A DNA stretch of 64,000 bases from NCBI GenBank assembly GCA_016200545.1, contig JACQEO010000084.1, positions 69,528 through 133,527 of the forward strand, written 5' to 3'. This DNA is from Deltaproteobacteria bacterium. Lineage in GTDB: Bacteria > Desulfobacterota > Binatia > UTPRO1. Shown here piece after piece: positions 15,259 to 22,986 of this stretch. Below the pieces are notes generated by a model. The model was given only the letters and a program-made list of their open reading frames with translations, ran no database searches and was not told the origin of the DNA. A program made the translations under genes and the position numbers. Each line of letters begins with the position of its first letter. Within the stretch, counting starts at the first letter, position 1.

Positions 15259-16686
15259 CTACTGCTCGAAGCAGTAGAGGCCCAGGGTACTGATGGCGCA
15301 CTCGGCGACTGGGTCGATGTCGATATTCCAGTGCGTCCAGCTGGTGACTCCGTAGTCGCTCAATCCGAAGCCGCCGAAAGTGTCTTCGGAAGCACTCGTC
15401 CAGTCGAGGCACGTGTTGCTGCTATAGACGGTGCCGTTGGTCCGCGTCCCGGTCCAGACGTAGACGCCCGCCGGGGCGCCGAACTCGTCGACGTCGATGA
15501 GCGACGTGATCGCGCCGTCGGTCAGGTCGGCCTTGTTGGTGGCAACGAGCCGCCCGTCCAGGGTGCGGTAGGTCGTGTCGAGAACGCGATCCTTGGCGTT
15601 CACGCTGCTCGTGGAGAGCCACGCCCGCCACGTTCCGCCGAGGCCGGCGGCGACGGCACGGTCCCGGCACTTCTGATCGGCGCCTGCGAGCCCGCCGACA
15701 TTGCCGTTGTACCCCGTGCTGGTCACGAAGACGCGTTTGTAGGGAAGCGTCTCGATGCAATAGAGGCGGAGACTGTTGCTGCCACAGAGACTCGTACTCT
15801 GCTCGGACCATACCATCGACGCCGTCGGAAGATCGTTCGCGCCGTACGTCCCCGTTGCCGTCCCCGTGGTCCAGTCGCTGCACGTGCTCGCCGTGGCCGT
15901 GCCGTCACCGTGAGTGCCCGTCCAGACGTTCGGGATTGCGAGCGCGCCGTTCTCGTCGTGATCGATGTTGTTGGTGAGTGTACCGTCGAGGAGGTCGTTC
16001 AAGCTGCTGGCGATGACGGTGGTCCCGTCGACCAATCGGTACTGCGCGCCGACGATCCGGTCCCGGGTGTCCAACGTCGAAGTCGAGAGCCACGCGCGCC
16101 ACGTCCCACCGAGGGTCGCCGCGTCCGCACGCGCCTGGCAGATCGCGTCGCCGCCGGCGAGCCCGCCGAACGTCCCGAGCTGGAGCGTGCTGGTGACGAA
16201 CGTGCGCGCCCACGTCCGGCAGCCGCCCTTGTCGAGGGTGCAGGTGCCGGGCACGCACGCGAGCGTGCCCCCAAAGGTGCATGAGGCCCCATAGAGCGTA
16301 CCGATCTCGCACTCCTCGCCGTACTGCCGGATGCCGTCACCGCACACCTGAGTGGTACTGCCCGAGAGCAGCGCGGCGATCTCGTTGGCGTTCGTCGTGA
16401 CGAGACTGTCGATCAGCGACACGTCGTCGTTCGTGGGACAGTTACCGGCGGCCCCGGTTTCGACCAATGCCCATTTGGCAGTGAACCTGCCGTCGCACTT
16501 CGCGAGTGACGCGGCGTATCTGGCCCCGTTGCCCGTCCTCGCGAGCGTGGACGCGGCTTTCTGACGGCAGTTGGCAAGCCGACCGGCAAGAAGGTTCTTT
16601 GCTGCCTGGCAAAGCTGCGCGGCCGAGGTGGCCGCAGCAGCGGGGCTAGCGGTCACCAGCAGGACGACGAGGACGACGATCTTCAT
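15259..16686 (-). CDS. Secreted protein with two DUF1554 lectin-like domains
   Basis: A 475-residue protein with a signal peptide (residues 1-19) and a Cys-rich N-terminal part (LCQAAKNLLAGRLANCRQKA; CDGRFTAKWA) of the same Lys/Cys type as the protein at 10700. A CGDGIRQYGEECEIGT segment resembles the Myxococcus Cys-rich repeat. Two DUF1554 domains follow, each starting VFVTSTxxxGxxGGLAGxDxxCxxRA (about residues 167 and 320), with GTWRAWLSTS, WTGT and a terminal CIE/CFE. DUF1554 domains resemble C-type lectin folds and are found in surface proteins. A carbohydrate-binding surface role is likely but unproven. Upstream lies a remnant of a dockerin-like protein. Confidence 0.82.
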   Translation of the reverse strand: MKIVVLVVLLVTASPAAAATSAAQLCQAAKNLLAGRLANCRQKAASTLARTGNGARYAASLAKCDGRFTAKWALVETGAAGNCPTNDDVSLIDSLVTTNANEIAALLSGSTTQVCGDGIRQYGEECEIGTLYGASCTFGGTLACVPGTCTLDKGGCRTWARTFVTSTLQLGTFGGLAGGDAICQARADAATLGGTWRAWLSTSTLDTRDRIVGAQYRLVDGTTVIASSLNDLLDGTLTNNIDHDENGALAIPNVWTGTHGDGTATASTCSDWTTGTATGTYGANDLPTASMVWSEQSTSLCGSNSLRLYCIETLPYKRVFVTSTGYNGNVGGLAGADQKCRDRAVAAGLGGTWRAWLSTSSVNAKDRVLDTTYRTLDGRLVATNKADLTDGAITSLIDVDEFGAPAGVYVWTGTRTNGTVYSSNTCLDWTSASEDTFGGFGLSDYGVTSWTHWNIDIDPVAECAISTLGLYCFEQ

Positions 16687-16824
16687 ACGGATGTCTCCTC
16701 CGGTGGGGACAGTGAACCGCCCCGCGTCGGGAGGGCCGTCTTAGCGGAGTCGCTAGGCGGTTGTCACGCGAAATCGCGAGGGGATGCGGCGCGGCGCCAC
16801 GCTATGGGACGATCACGACGTAGA

Positions 16825-16841
16825 CGTCCCCGAGGGGATTT
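16825..16841. repeat. Degenerate att-like 17-mer
   Basis: CGTCCCCGAGGGGATTT differs by one base from the CGTCCCCGACGGGATTT core shared by the tRNA-Glu gene and its copies. It lies in non-coding DNA near a gene remnant. It could be a fourth, decayed integration scar or chance similarity, because the change creates a self-complementary CCCCGAGGGG. Confidence 0.3.
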
Positions 16842-16870
16842 CCACGTCATTCTGCCTTGATGTTCCAATA

Positions 16871-17000
16871 GCTGGAAAAGATCCACTGCCCGCCGCAGTA
16901 TCCCCGTGCCATCGGCGATCGTGATGTCACCGCTTTCGTCGATGTCGCGGCGTGCGAGCGTGCAGGTGGTCGGAAGCGCGATGACCGCGCGTAGCGCCTG
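16871..17000 (-). pseudogene. Dockerin-like EF-hand repeat remnant
   Basis: On the minus strand the frame reads QALRAVIALPTTCTLARRDI followed by DESGDITIADGTGILRRAVD. This is the pattern ALRxAVGLPxxCxxxxxDxDxSGxxxxxDxxxxLRRAVG of dockerin-type calcium-binding repeats common in secreted proteins of this lineage. There is no start codon or signal peptide upstream, and the frame stays open afterwards without similarity. It is a tail of a lost secreted gene in the 360-base gap between the DUF1554 and GH27 genes. Confidence 0.5.
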
Positions 17001-17046
17001 CGGCCCTCTCTACCTATTTCCAGGCGACTTACTCGGCTCGTCTTCC

Positions 17047-18576
17047 TTAGGACGGCTCGAGCACCAGGAGCAGGACCCCGTGTGGTTCGACGTCCGCAGA
17101 GACGCTTCCCTCAAACACGTCGAGCGAACGCTGTGCCCAAACATCGATCGCGCCGGCTCGTCCATCGATCCCGAGCTCGGCGAAACTCGCCTCGATTGTG
17201 GCCGGCACCGCGCCCCGGTTGAAGAGCGCCACTGCGGTTCTCTTGCCTTCGAGGGGCCGTGTCCAGACCTCGAGCGGCCCGCGCTGCACGACGCGTCTTC
17301 CCGGCCGCCCGAGCGGATCCTGATCGATCGCGATCACCTCGCGGTTGGTCAACAGCGCGACCGTTTCCGGCGCGGAGCTCTTCACGTCGTGTCCGGCGAT
17401 GAGCGGCGCCGCAAGCAGGGCCCATAGACTCATGTGAGTTCGGTACTCGGCCGCGGTCATATGCCTGTTTCCCACCTCGAGCATGTCTGGATCGTTCCAG
17501 TGGCCGGGCTTGGCAAACGGTGCGAGCTCGTCCTGCGCGAAGCCGATCGTCGACATGACCTGCCACTGATCGGCGATGTCCCCGGTCGTGCGCCAGAGGT
17601 TGCCGCCCGCATCAGCGCCCCATTTCCAGACGTCGGCGCGCCCATACTGGCAGATGCTGAACACCATGGGCCTGTCGGTGGCGCGGATCGCCTCGGCCAT
17701 CTTGAGATACACCGCCGGCATCTCGGCATCGTCGTAGATCAGTCCGGCGCTGCACCAATCGTACTTGAGGTAGTCGACACCCCATGCTGCAAACGTGCGC
17801 GCGTCCTGCTCCTCGTGGCCGTAGCTGCCTTCGAATCCCGCGCAGCTCCTCGGTCCGGGCGAGGTGTACATCCCCAACTTCAAGCCGTGCCCGTGCAAAT
17901 AATCGGCAAGCCCGTTCATGTCTGGAAACTTGCGATTGGAACGAAGGTTGCCGTGCTCGTCGCGCTCGCCCTGCCAGCCGTCGTCGATGTTGACGTAGAC
18001 GTAGCCGGCATCGCGCATGCCGGTTGCCACCAAGGCGTCGGCGATGTCCCGGATGGTGCGATCGTCGATCTCGGTCTGGAAGTGGTTCCAAGTGCTGAAC
18101 CCCATGGGCGGCGTGCGGGCGAGACCGTTGGCGGGAAGGGCCTTCATGGAGGGGACCGGGAGCTTCTCGGGCGCGAGGCGCTCAAGCAATTGGAGCTCCT
18201 CCGCGGAGGGTCTCCGCAGCATCGTCGGCGGGTTGGTACTGCCCGGCAACGTGAGGCTCAGGTGATCGGCCGTGAGCGTGCCCTCAAGCGGCGTTTCCAT
18301 ACCGCGCGCCATCTGGATGACGAGCCGTACGCGGTCGCCGTGTTGCTCCACGGCCACCGGAACGCCTGCGAGCCTCGGAACGATGAGCTTCCCGATCAGC
18401 CCACCGCGCGCTTCTCGAATGGCCAACACGCGCACGTTCTGGGGCTGGCGCGCGAGGATTTCCGCATTCACATCCTGCAGGACCCACATTCCGGCGATCT
18501 CTTGCGCCGCCGCCACTTCGACCAGTGCTACGACCGCCGCGAGCGCAACAAGCGTCCCGCATCTATTGCAGCGCAC
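17047..18576 (-). CDS. Secreted GH27 alpha-galactosidase-like protein
   Basis: A 509-residue protein. Residues 1-24 form a signal peptide ending AAA-Q, residues 25-145 an N-terminal beta domain, and residues 150-430 a GH27 barrel. Recognisable motifs are RTPPMGFSTWNHF (154-166), VYVNIDDGW (193-201), VDYLKYDWC with the nucleophile Asp273, LWRTTGDIADQW with the likely acid/base Asp333, and HWNDPDMLEVGN (359-370). The last 80 residues form the C-terminal beta sandwich. It should release terminal alpha-galactose (or N-acetylgalactosamine) from oligosaccharides outside the cytoplasm. The N-terminal extension is not typical of simple GH27 enzymes. Confidence 0.88.
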   Translation of the reverse strand: MRCNRCGTLVALAAVVALVEVAAAQEIAGMWVLQDVNAEILARQPQNVRVLAIREARGGLIGKLIVPRLAGVPVAVEQHGDRVRLVIQMARGMETPLEGTLTADHLSLTLPGSTNPPTMLRRPSAEELQLLERLAPEKLPVPSMKALPANGLARTPPMGFSTWNHFQTEIDDRTIRDIADALVATGMRDAGYVYVNIDDGWQGERDEHGNLRSNRKFPDMNGLADYLHGHGLKLGMYTSPGPRSCAGFEGSYGHEEQDARTFAAWGVDYLKYDWCSAGLIYDDAEMPAVYLKMAEAIRATDRPMVFSICQYGRADVWKWGADAGGNLWRTTGDIADQWQVMSTIGFAQDELAPFAKPGHWNDPDMLEVGNRHMTAAEYRTHMSLWALLAAPLIAGHDVKSSAPETVALLTNREVIAIDQDPLGRPGRRVVQRGPLEVWTRPLEGKRTAVALFNRGAVPATIEASFAELGIDGRAGAIDVWAQRSLDVFEGSVSADVEPHGVLLLVLEPS

Positions 18577-18793
18577 GATGATCTCTAGCGCGGCTCGCGG
18601 CGCGATGGGAAGCGCCCGCTAGTCGTCGGGAGCGATCGACGTAGGAAGCCTCGCCTTACTCGAGCTCGAAAACGAGATTGTCGCGGCCGATGTGGAGGAT
18701 CGTCGTCTTCGGATTCACCTGGCGGCGAGACGCTCGACGTCTATGCGAAGAAGCCTTCCGGGACCGGAGGGACGCCAATCGTCGTTCGTGACC
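18577..18793. other. Gap with a possible alpha/beta hydrolase start fragment
   Basis: No complete gene is present. On the plus strand from about 18721 the frame reads GGETLDVYAKKPSGTGGTPI, which resembles the N-terminal strand pair of esterase-type alpha/beta hydrolases, but it degenerates at once. This may be another gene fragment. Confidence 0.3.
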
Positions 18794-20065
18794 TCAGCCC
18801 TCGTCGTCAGGAGGGACGTCCGTGGGCGGGCGGTTCCGTATTTCGGGCGGGAGGATGTGCCACTTGCCTCGGCTGGCGGGCATGCGCGTCGACAGCATGA
18901 CGAAGCCCGCCGTATCCGTATTCACATCCGCTGCAGCTGCGCCCTTCAGTTCCTTCGCCTTCTTCATCTGCCGGACGAGCTCAAGCACCTTCGCTTTCGC
19001 TTCCGGCGGCAAATCTGGCTTGAGGAGATTGCTCCGCCACTTCGGAAGGAACCGGTCCCAGAGCCGCGTCGTCAAGAAGTCGCCGTCCGGAGGATTCTGC
19101 GCGAACGACATGAGTCCCCGATCGCGGACGTCTTCCGGCAGGGCCGAGTAATGGGCATCGAGCTTCGCCAGATCGGCCTTCAACTCTGGGCCTGAGATGA
19201 ATGCCTGGCGTTCGGTGAGAAAGCAGGGAGCACATCGCTCATGCAGACGATCACTCGATATGAAGACCATGCAGAAGGGAAGATAGTAGAGGTACGCGAC
19301 ATCGATGCGGTTGCTCGGCCGCTGCCGTCCAATGAGATCTGATCCGATGGCAAGATTGAAGAACAGGTCCACCGTCATCACATGAGCGGTGTACGGGGCG
19401 AATTCTGCCAGCGGCGGGCCACCAAGATCGCTCCAGCGCGCAATGACGGCGCGTCGCAGCGCCACGGGAGCTCTGATGGAATCGAGCGCTGCCTTCAGGA
19501 TGGCGAACCGGTTGCCGTCTCGCCGGACCAGTCTGTCCGCCGCCTCCTTCACGGCGGGAAGGTCGGGAAGCCGCGCGGAAGATGTCGGGCGATGGGTCTC
19601 GTAGATCGCTTGGAGATCTATGCCGGAGAGCGCGCGTCGCCATTGCCGGGCGAAGAGCCGTTCCGCTTCAAGGAACTCCCCGCTTTGCCACCGCTGCAAC
19701 GCTTCGGCTTCCGGGGCCGGCTCGAACATGATCCCTGTCTGGGAGGGCGTCATGACAGTCCGCCCCCCGGCAAGCACCGGACGGCCGAGCCCGAGTTCGA
19801 GCGGACTTTCTAACAGCTCGCCGGCACAAAGCGTCGCGTGGTGGACATTCGGACGCCCGCCAACCGGCGTCTTGGCCGCCAGGCTGCCGACGATGTGCTC
19901 GGGCGGACGCTTCTTGGCGTCCGGCTTGTCTAAGTCGGCGAGCGTTTCGACGAGAAACAGCGGCGTGATGTTGGAGAGGTAGAAGTTGTCGAACAGCACG
20001 GCCTCGTCGAGACTGAAGCCCTGCAACGCCGACTTGTCGAATATCACGATGGGTCCGACACTCAT
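18794..20065 (-). CDS. PIN-like domain protein of unknown function
   Basis: A 423-residue cytoplasmic protein. It opens with IVIFDKSALQGFSLDEAVLF, a strand-Asp-helix start like PIN-type nucleases, and YLSNITPLFLVETLADLDKP. Near residue 270 it has SNRIDVAYLYYLPFCMVFIS followed by SDRLHERCAPCFL, another acidic cluster with a hydrophobic strand. Asp in FDKS, Glu in LVETL, and Asp residues in RIDVA and SSDRLH could form a metal site, though the spacing is much longer than in small VapC toxins. The C-terminal 120 residues are charged and helical. It is followed on the same strand, upstream, by a conserved gene of unknown function, and the two sit beside AbiE, so a defence role is plausible. The function is unknown. 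Confidence 0.6.
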   Translation of the reverse strand: MSVGPIVIFDKSALQGFSLDEAVLFDNFYLSNITPLFLVETLADLDKPDAKKRPPEHIVGSLAAKTPVGGRPNVHHATLCAGELLESPLELGLGRPVLAGGRTVMTPSQTGIMFEPAPEAEALQRWQSGEFLEAERLFARQWRRALSGIDLQAIYETHRPTSSARLPDLPAVKEAADRLVRRDGNRFAILKAALDSIRAPVALRRAVIARWSDLGGPPLAEFAPYTAHVMTVDLFFNLAIGSDLIGRQRPSNRIDVAYLYYLPFCMVFISSDRLHERCAPCFLTERQAFISGPELKADLAKLDAHYSALPEDVRDRGLMSFAQNPPDGDFLTTRLWDRFLPKWRSNLLKPDLPPEAKAKVLELVRQMKKAKELKGAAAADVNTDTAGFVMLSTRMPASRGKWHILPPEIRNRPPTDVPPDDEG

Positions 20066-20202
20066 CGGATCTCAACGGACCGCCAGACTCCCGGCGCCGT
20101 CCCGAGACGGTTGCGCGCAAGATTTGGGGCGTGGTCGAGCATGGCGAGCCTCTCCATTCTACTGGGAGCACGCACGTGGATGTAGAGACGGCGAGCGCGG
20201 CT

Positions 20203-20904
20203 CTATGCACTCAGCCACCGCGCCGCGATTTCCTCGCATGCCGCTTCGAGGTCCTTCATGCGGCGCTTGTAGGCCGCCGGGGCAGTATGCATCTTCATCG
20301 CGAAGACGTCGACGAAGATGCACCGCTGTCGATGAGGTTGTGCCTGGTAGGCGAGCTCGACGAACTGGCGAAGGACGGTCGTCACGAAGTCAGCCGCCTC
20401 ATCCGTGAGGGGAACGCTCTTGACGAGATAGAGCTTCACCGCCCCGACCACGTGGCCGCTCTCTCGATCTCGCAGGATGAGATCGGGGCGGACGACCACC
20501 CGGACCCCGCCGATCGCGATCGCCGCCCGACCGTCAGGTGGGCGTTCAGGTGCAAGATCCTCCAGGTTGAGCGGCGGCAGTTTGAGGGCGCGCTGCAGCG
20601 CCGTGATGTTGAGCGGGATCTCGCGCTGCTTCCAGAGGGTCTGCGGGGTTTGCCGCCGCAATGCTTCAATCGTGCGCAACAAACGCTGCGGGTCCTGCGG
20701 AGAACTTGCCAGGTACGACGTCAGCGCCGTCCGGGCTGTGATGCAGTGAAGCGTCTTCACTTCGGCGGGCTCTCGTTGGTCGCGGATGATGCGCCGGCGT
20801 CGGCTCGCCGAGGTGCTCATGTACTCCCCAAGTTTCGAGATCGAGATCCGCGGATGTAGGCGTGGCTGGCGATGCTGGTGGGCAGCGCGAGCGGCTTCCC
20901 CCAT
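20203..20904 (-). CDS. Conserved protein of unknown function, partner of the PIN-like gene
   Basis: A 233-residue protein from ATG 20904. The N-terminus PRISISKLGEYMSTSASRRR followed by RIIRDQ is a conserved opening I associate with uncharacterised proteins near mobile elements. The second half, AIAIGGVRVVVRPDLILRDR then GAVKLYLVKSVPLTDEAADF, alternates strands with an Asp and a Lys. This pattern (x-V-x-PDL ... GxxKLxxSK) is compatible with a nuclease-like or PD-(D/E)XK fold. No signal or membrane segment. It precedes the PIN-like gene by 137 bases on the same strand. The function is not known. Confidence 0.6.
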   Translation of the reverse strand: MGEAARAAHQHRQPRLHPRISISKLGEYMSTSASRRRRIIRDQREPAEVKTLHCITARTALTSYLASSPQDPQRLLRTIEALRRQTPQTLWKQREIPLNITALQRALKLPPLNLEDLAPERPPDGRAAIAIGGVRVVVRPDLILRDRESGHVVGAVKLYLVKSVPLTDEAADFVTTVLRQFVELAYQAQPHRQRCIFVDVFAMKMHTAPAAYKRRMKDLEAACEEIAARWLSA

Positions 20905-21163
20905 GGTTTGGCTCCTCAATGTGTGGAGAGGGGGGTGCGCCCCGTCTCGGGTTTTCCATCCGCCACTGCACCGCACCGAGCCCACCCGAGTGGCTGCTTG
21001 TCGCAACTAGCCACGCCTGCAGGGATGTCAAGATGTGAAGGGACGGGTGGCAGGTATTACTACGTAAATACAATAGGTTATGCGGTCGAGCTTGACCGAA
21101 GGCTTGGTTTACAGATCATCGAATAGGGACACCGTAGGTGTGTGTCTGCGGAATTTCTTAAAC
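20905..21163. other. Divergent gap between the PIN-like pair and AbiE
   Basis: No gene is recognised. The stretch is more AT-rich than its surroundings, especially from 21045 on. It separates the minus-strand PIN-like pair from the plus-strand AbiE operon and so probably holds both promoters. Confidence 0.4.
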
Positions 21164-21199
21164 TTGACGTTAGTTTACGTTTAGTCTATTTTAGTCACC
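21164..21199 (+). promoter_or_regulatory. AbiE promoter with three phased TTAGT repeats
   Basis: TTGACG (21164-21169), a 17-base spacer and TATTTT (21187-21192) make a good sigma70-type promoter. The predicted transcription start falls at the ATG at 21200, so the mRNA would be leaderless. TTAGT occurs at 21170, 21181 and 21191, that is every 10-11 bases, on one face of the helix and covering the promoter. This suggests a repressor operator, probably for the AbiEi antitoxin. Confidence 0.55.
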
Positions 21200-22057
21200 A
21201 TGGGTGAGCGAACAGCAGGAAAGCTAAACTGGCTACAGGCCAACGTGCCTGAGGGGCTGCTCGTTGACGCCGGTTGGCTTCAGCGCCACGGCTATCCCAG
21301 CAACCTGCGGAGTAAGTACGTCGCCCATGGCTGGCTCGATCAGGTGTCCCGGGGCGTCTACCGGCGGCCGGCGGCGAAGCTGCCTACGCAGAACCCAGAT
21401 GAGGGTCTCCGCTGGCAGCATGTGGTCGTTTCGCTCCAGACCCTGCTGGAGCGTCCCTACACGGTCGGCGGCCGAACGGCGCTCGAACTGCAAGGGTTCT
21501 CGCACTACCTTTCCGGCGGTCCCCGCGAGATCCACCTCTACGGCCCCAAGACCGCTCCGGGCTGGCTAGCGAGGCTGCAACTGGATCGTCCGCTTGTCTT
21601 TCACAATGTCGAAAAGCTCTTCACAGACCGGCCGGAGATCCACGGGCAAGGCAGCGCCGCCGCGGCGCATGGCACCGACCTCGGCCAGGCGAGCTACGTG
21701 CGGCAGCCGGTGGAGCAGTCTCGGTGGTCACTCACGATGTCTTCGCCTGAGCGTGCGGTCCTTGAGCTCTTGGATGAAGTGCCGCAACACGAGACGTTCC
21801 ATCAAGCCGACATGCTGATGGAAGGACTGCGAACGCTCAGCCCCCGACGGCTCCGGACGCTGCTCGTCCGATGCCGGAACGTCAAGGTCAAGCGGTTGTT
21901 CCTGTGGTTCGCGGAGCGTCACAACCACCCCTGGCTGAAAGCGCTCGATCGCACCGGCATCGATCTCGGCCGCGGCAAACGGATGCTTGTCCGCGGGGGC
22001 AAGCTCGATCCAAAATTCAACATCACCGTTCCGGAGAATCTCGATGCTGGCGGCTGA
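21200..22057 (+). CDS. abiEi: Type IV antitoxin, AbiEi family
   Basis: A 285-residue protein. The N-terminal winged helix (about residues 10-60) includes LVDAGWLQRHGYPSNLRSKY and GWLDQVSRGVYRRP, the usual AbiEi DNA-binding start. The central part has the family GGRTALELQGFSHYL motif, a strand HLYGPKTAPGWL and MSSPERAVLELLDEVP, followed by a C-terminal helical domain. AbiEi represses its own operon and counteracts AbiEii through a separate domain, without direct toxin binding. It overlaps the toxin gene by 14 bases. No ribosome site is visible, which agrees with the leaderless promoter immediately upstream. Confidence 0.87.
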   Translation: MGERTAGKLNWLQANVPEGLLVDAGWLQRHGYPSNLRSKYVAHGWLDQVSRGVYRRPAAKLPTQNPDEGLRWQHVVVSLQTLLERPYTVGGRTALELQGFSHYLSGGPREIHLYGPKTAPGWLARLQLDRPLVFHNVEKLFTDRPEIHGQGSAAAAHGTDLGQASYVRQPVEQSRWSLTMSSPERAVLELLDEVPQHETFHQADMLMEGLRTLSPRRLRTLLVRCRNVKVKRLFLWFAERHNHPWLKALDRTGIDLGRGKRMLVRGGKLDPKFNITVPENLDAGG

Positions 22058-22967
22058 GGTCTATCGGCAACAGGCCGCGCTGCTCGTCAGAACCCTGCCC
22101 TTCGTGGCGGCCGAAACCTGCTTCGCGCTGAAGGGGGGAACCGCGATCAACCTGTTCCTGCGGGACTTGCCGCGCCTGTCCGTTGACATTGACCTGACGT
22201 ACGTCCCTGTCGCCGATCGGAGAGCGTCCCTCGCGAACATCGACGCGGCCATGCGCCGTATCGCGGAGACGATCGGCCGCGGCATCCCCGGCGCGCGCGT
22301 CATACCCGGCACGCCGCGCGGAGAAGAGTGCGTGACGAAGCTCTTCGTGCGGGCGGCCGGCGTGCAGATCAAGATCGAGGTGACGCCGGTGCTGCGCGGT
22401 TGCGTCTACGAGCCCGTCATGATGCGGGTCTCGGCGCCCGTGGAGGATCAATTCGGGTTCGCTGAAACGCAAGTGGTCAGCTTCGCCGACCTCTACGCGG
22501 GAAAGCTCGTCGCGGCCTTGGACCGTCAGCACCCACGGGATCTCTTCGACGTCCAGGACCTGCTCGCCCACGAGGGGATCAGCGATGAGCTGCGCAAGGC
22601 GTTCATCGTCTATCTTCTCAGCCACGACCGCCCGATGGCGGAACTCCTCCGCCCCACGCCGCGGGACGTTGCGGCCGAGTTTGACAGGGGCTTCGCCGGC
22701 ATGACGGAGAGACCGGTCACCGTCGCGCAACTGCTCGAAGCGCGCGAAGATCTGATCGCCGGCATCGTGGGCAAGATGCCGCCCGAGCACCGCCGATTCC
22801 TGCTGTCCTTCAAGAATGGCAAGCCGGACTGGGAGCTCCTTGGCTTACCCGGCGTCGAAGCCTTGCCGGCCGTGCGGTGGCGGCTCGAGAATCTGGCGAA
22901 GCTCGCCCGCGTCAAACGCTCCGCACTGATCGCGAAGCTGACGACGGTCCTTGAGATGGAGGTCTAG
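22044..22967 (+). CDS. abiEii: AbiEii/AbiGii-family nucleotidyltransferase toxin
   Basis: A 307-residue protein from ATG 22044. The DNA polymerase beta-type nucleotidyltransferase motif is clear: FALKGGTAINLFLRDLPRLS followed by VDIDLTY, with the GG-T and the paired Asp (DID). Later motifs KIEVTPVLRG, VSFADLYAGKLVAALDRQHP and RDLFDVQDLL with the conserved Lys and Asp also fit. AbiEii toxins are bacteriostatic nucleotidyltransferases that act on tRNA ends or other nucleotide substrates and can abort phage infection. All expected catalytic residues are present, so it is probably active. It follows AbiEi with overlap and is followed 19 bases later by the DUF4365-TPR gene, which may be in the same transcript. 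Confidence 0.88.
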   Translation: MLAAEVYRQQAALLVRTLPFVAAETCFALKGGTAINLFLRDLPRLSVDIDLTYVPVADRRASLANIDAAMRRIAETIGRGIPGARVIPGTPRGEECVTKLFVRAAGVQIKIEVTPVLRGCVYEPVMMRVSAPVEDQFGFAETQVVSFADLYAGKLVAALDRQHPRDLFDVQDLLAHEGISDELRKAFIVYLLSHDRPMAELLRPTPRDVAAEFDRGFAGMTERPVTVAQLLEAREDLIAGIVGKMPPEHRRFLLSFKNGKPDWELLGLPGVEALPAVRWRLENLAKLARVKRSALIAKLTTVLEMEV

Positions 22968-22986
22968 TCCCGACGGGACCTGCGCC

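Noticed and set aside
15481..16284. Long plus-strand ORF opposite the DUF1554 gene
   Set aside because: It is a GC-driven shadow of a gene with two clear DUF1554 domains; composition is Arg/Ala/Gly with no motifs.
22965..22983. GTCCCGACGGGACC near the end of abiEii
   Set aside because: Only a short palindromic similarity to the att core (GACGGGA); lacks the GATTTGAACC part, so not counted as an att site.
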